Shown here one piece after another: positions 51,701 to 53,002 of a stretch of DNA of 53,002 bases (the first letter of the stretch is position 1; each line of letters opens with the position of its first letter). The stretch comes from an uncultured Eubacteriales bacterium (GTDB taxonomy: Bacteria; Bacillota; Clostridia; Lachnospirales; CAG-274): assembly GCA_902496345.1 (NCBI GenBank), contig CABVAP010000003.1:1-53002 (forward strand), written 5' to 3'. The notes under the pieces are model-generated. The model was not told the DNA's origin. It ran no database searches and saw only the letters and a program-made list of their open reading frames with translations. Position numbers and translations under genes: made by a program.

Positions 51701-52514
51701 TATTTTTATCTTTACCAGCATAAAGTTTCTTTCTCTGGTCCATATACATATTCAAAGTATCTTCGATAGGTTTTTTGTAAAAACCGTCTTCGATAGTGAT
51801 ATTTTGAATATTGGTTGCGAAAGTAGTATGACGACAATGGTCAGACCAATATGTATCAATAACACGAATTTCGGTAATAGTTGGATTTCTTTTTTCTGTT
51901 TCTTTAAAATACTTTCTACAGAATAATAAATCTTCGTCACTCATTGCAAGACCTAATTCTTGACGCATTTTAACAATTTCATCATCAGTTTTATCAATAA
52001 AACCGTCATAGCTTTTTACATCATCAGGAACAGCAATCTCCATATCAAGAGTGTCAGGTTTTTCAAGAGAAGCAATTCTTGAATCAACAGGGTTTACACA
52101 ATAATTTTTAATTTGTTCAACTTCATTTTCAGTAAGATTACCTTTGAGAACAAAAATTTTAGCAACACTTATTTCTGGCATATCTTCACCTGTAATAATC
52201 TGAACACATTGCATAGCAGAGTCAGCACGTTGGTCATATTGACCCGGAAGATATTCCATACCAAACATAACCTCATCATCAGCACAAGCGAAATTTTCTT
52301 CATAAATGGAATCGACAGGAGGTTCAGAGAAAATGGTATTTTTAGAAAGTTCATAGTATTCGTCAGAAATACCCTCCATATCGTATCTATTTAAAATTCT
52401 AAGCCCCAAAAGATTTGAAATTCCAAGATTTTCTTTAATATCGTTATATAAGTGTTGTGCCTCAATATCACGATTTTTTTTCTTTTCAACAAATATTCGT
52501 CTTATGTTACTCAT
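48765..52514 (-). CDS. purL: Phosphoribosylformylglycinamidine synthase, single-chain (PurL with glutaminase domain)
   Basis: 1249 aa. ATP- and glutamine-dependent conversion of FGAR to FGAM in purine synthesis. The clostridial single-chain form is seen: an N-terminal PurS-like part, two AIRS-type halves (DTYWSDHCRHTTF about 225-237; FKNETHNHPTEIEPFGGAAT about 322-341; FNDFGAGG-like NDFGAGGVSVAIGELADG), and a C-terminal glutaminase. The latter begins VFIPVFPGTNCEYD with the nucleophile Cys in MIGICNGFQALIKLG. GGAAG precedes the ATG. No other pur gene is adjacent. Its promoter region (52515-52600) has a TTGACG but no clean -10; no purine riboswitch was seen. Confidence 0.96.
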   Translation of the reverse strand: MSNIRRIFVEKKKNRDIEAQHLYNDIKENLGISNLLGLRILNRYDMEGISDEYYELSKNTIFSEPPVDSIYEENFACADDEVMFGMEYLPGQYDQRADSAMQCVQIITGEDMPEISVAKIFVLKGNLTENEVEQIKNYCVNPVDSRIASLEKPDTLDMEIAVPDDVKSYDGFIDKTDDEIVKMRQELGLAMSDEDLLFCRKYFKETEKRNPTITEIRVIDTYWSDHCRHTTFATNIQNITIEDGFYKKPIEDTLNMYMDQRKKLYAGKDKNICLMDIAVIGMKALRANGKLDNLDQSEEINACSIVVPVDIDGKEEDWLIMFKNETHNHPTEIEPFGGAATCLGGAIRDPLSGRSYVYQAMRVTGSGDPTIPVADTLAGKLPQRKITTSAAHGYSAYGNQIGLATGHVSEIYDEGYVAKRMEIGAVIAAAPKSHVVREVPAEGDIIILVGGRTGRDGCGGATGSSKEHNEESILTCGAEVQKGNAPTERKLQRLFRNPEVSTMIKRCNDFGAGGVSVAIGELADGLVINLDKVPKKYEGLDGTELAISESQERMAVVIEKQNADKFIKFANEENLEATVVADVTADRRLKMYWRDKDIVNISRDFLDTNGATQNTDVFVKMPEKKQKSDVKVTDVKKAWIDNLKQLNVACQKGLVERFDSTIGANTVLMPFGGKTQMTPTEVMAAKVPVLKGETTTATLMSYGYNPTVAKWSPFHSAVYAVVESVSKIVAAGGNYKNVCLTFQEYFERLGKEAEKWGKPFVALLGGLLAQMKLGTAAIGGKDSMSGTFKDLNVPPTLVSFAVDVAKAGNIISSEFKKVGSPIVKLTTDYDEYDLPDFDKLIKNYEKVNELIKDKKIISSYTLGVGGIGAVISKMAFGNKIGAKVNAEDLFDYSYGSFIFEMDCDKAEVEKLFDGFNFEIIGETIEDEKFIVNGTEISMSEALEAWVKPLEKIFPTMLYDKAEEKDIAIKEFNVIEKKTSGKGIVSPRVFIPVFPGTNCEYDSQKAFQKAGAIADTLVISNLKTSWLEQSIDKMVEMIKNSQIIMVPGGFSAGDEPEGSGKFIAAVFRNPKVKEAVNDLLKTRDGLMIGICNGFQALIKLGLVPYGEIRDMKEDSPTLTFNTIGRHVSCLATTKIVSNKSPWLWNVNVGDIHKVAISHGEGRFVADESIIKKLAENGQIATQYVNDNGVASYDIKNNPNGSLYAIEGITSPDGRVLGKMAHSERIGDYLYKNICGEKDQKIFESGVAYFK

Positions 52515-52650
52515 AAATTTCTTCCCTTCTGTAAAAATTTATATAATATTAAAATCATACTATATGCCAAAATTCGTCAATATAGTACTTATTGTTTTAT
52601 GATACCACACAATGCCAAATAAGTAAAATAGAAATTAAAAATATTTTAAA

Positions 52651-52995
52651 TTAAAATTGTTTAACGCTTATTCTCTTAGCATTATTTTCTAAAAAACCAT
52701 CAAGTCGCATTTTCTTATATTCCATAAATCTACCCTCATCAATAGCATTTCTTATTTCCTCCATCATATTGTTAAAGAAGTAGAGGTTATGAAGAACACA
52801 AAGTCGCATAGCAAGCATTTCTTTTGCCTTAAATAAATGGCGTATATAAGCCTTTGTGTAGTGCTGACAAGCTGGGCAGTGGCATTCACTTGAAATAGGG
52901 GTATCGTCAAGCTCATATTTTGCATTCATAAGATTAAGTTTACCGGCATTAGTATAAACGTGTGCGTGACGACCATTTCTTGCAGGTAAGTTCAT
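52651..52995 (-). pseudogene. tgt: Queuine tRNA-ribosyltransferase (Tgt), C-terminal part with an in-frame stop at the window edge
   Basis: 114 codons matching the Tgt C-terminus, starting PARNGRHAHVYTNAGKLNL. The zinc site is CHCPACQHYTKAYIRHLF with the later histidine in CVLHNLYFF. Tgt exchanges guanine for queuine/preQ1 in tRNA anticodons. Normally FDCVMP or FDCVLP precedes PARNGRH in the same frame; here the frame reads E-stop-M-N-L-P within the last seven bases. This could be an edge or assembly error, a frameshift or a real truncation; the window ends too soon to tell. If the gene is in fact intact, this is simply a partial CDS. Confidence 0.6.
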
Positions 52996-53002
52996 TTATT
53001 CG

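Noticed and set aside
52515..52650. Purine riboswitch or PurR box in front of purL
   Set aside because: No conserved purine-aptamer core (the UAUA/CCUAC elements) and no clear PurR palindrome were seen in these 136 bp.

Overview
The window reads as a low-GC, anaerobic, flagellated member of the Clostridia. Supporting signs are the AT-rich sequence and many TTG/GTG starts behind AAGGAGG-type ribosome binding sites. Gene-level signs are a six-gene Rnf complex, a NuoE/NuoF-type (HydC/HydB-like) electron-transfer pair, an IspH-ribosomal protein S1 fusion, a single-chain clostridial PurL, the ylm/sepF/divIVA cluster and ylbJ. A Lachnospirales-like lineage is my best guess, from gene content only.

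Layout: 1-650 is the start of a nuoF-like gene and nuoE. 1.06-2.23 kb is a cyclopropane fatty acid synthase. 2.4-5.4 kb is the conserved mbl-flhO-flhP-flgJ block (an MreB-type protein plus flagellar rod proteins) behind a near-perfect sigma-A promoter. 5.5-12.5 kb holds fliS, flagellin, a previously uncalled 48-codon ORF whose stop overlaps the flagellin start, and a 1594-residue FliK-like protein with twenty-two tandem 15-residue repeats. 12.6-19.5 kb holds a DUF4130/TIGR03915 protein, a MATE exporter, an AI-2E-family permease, PepD, and a DUF711/PFL + ACT pair. 19.9-22.3 kb is an amino-acid ABC importer. 22.6-27.5 kb is rnfCDGEAB. 28-32.8 kb holds an AlkA-like glycosylase, a small unknown gene, a CPA2 antiporter, a ClC protein, a structured leader with a tiny ORF, a DUF4250 gene and a thioesterase. 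33-39.3 kb holds a muramoyl amidase with a YARHG protein, then divIVA-ylmH-yggT-sepF-yggS and a HlyD-like membrane protein; ylbJ is divergent. 40.7-52.5 kb holds glyA, ispH-rpsA, a chorismate mutase-cytidylate kinase fusion, a YhiN-type flavoprotein, an RpiR regulator, gap and purL. The window ends in the 3' part of tgt.

Working together: Rnf exchanges electrons between ferredoxin and NAD+ and couples this to ion translocation, while NuoE/F-type subunits handle NADH/ferredoxin electrons. The flagellar block makes the distal rod, filament and filament chaperone. The sepF/divIVA block serves division and cell-pole functions. Nearly all genes lie on the minus strand in short operons separated by clear hairpin terminators, several of which share a GGCTGTC core.

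Most noteworthy: (1) the AlkA-like gene contains an in-frame 72-bp insertion made of a 40-bp duplication plus 32 bp that includes a perfect 12-base Illumina adapter core flanked by inverted 8-mers. This is almost certainly a library/assembly artefact and should be removed before anyone interprets the protein. (2) The 990-bp minisatellite in the FliK-like gene. (3) The 48-aa ORF translationally coupled to flagellin. (4) An AroH-type chorismate mutase fused to Cmk with all catalytic residues retained. (5) A promoter/hairpin/tiny-ORF locus at 31.8-32.0 kb. I found no CRISPR array, prophage, insertion sequence or tRNA/rRNA gene.
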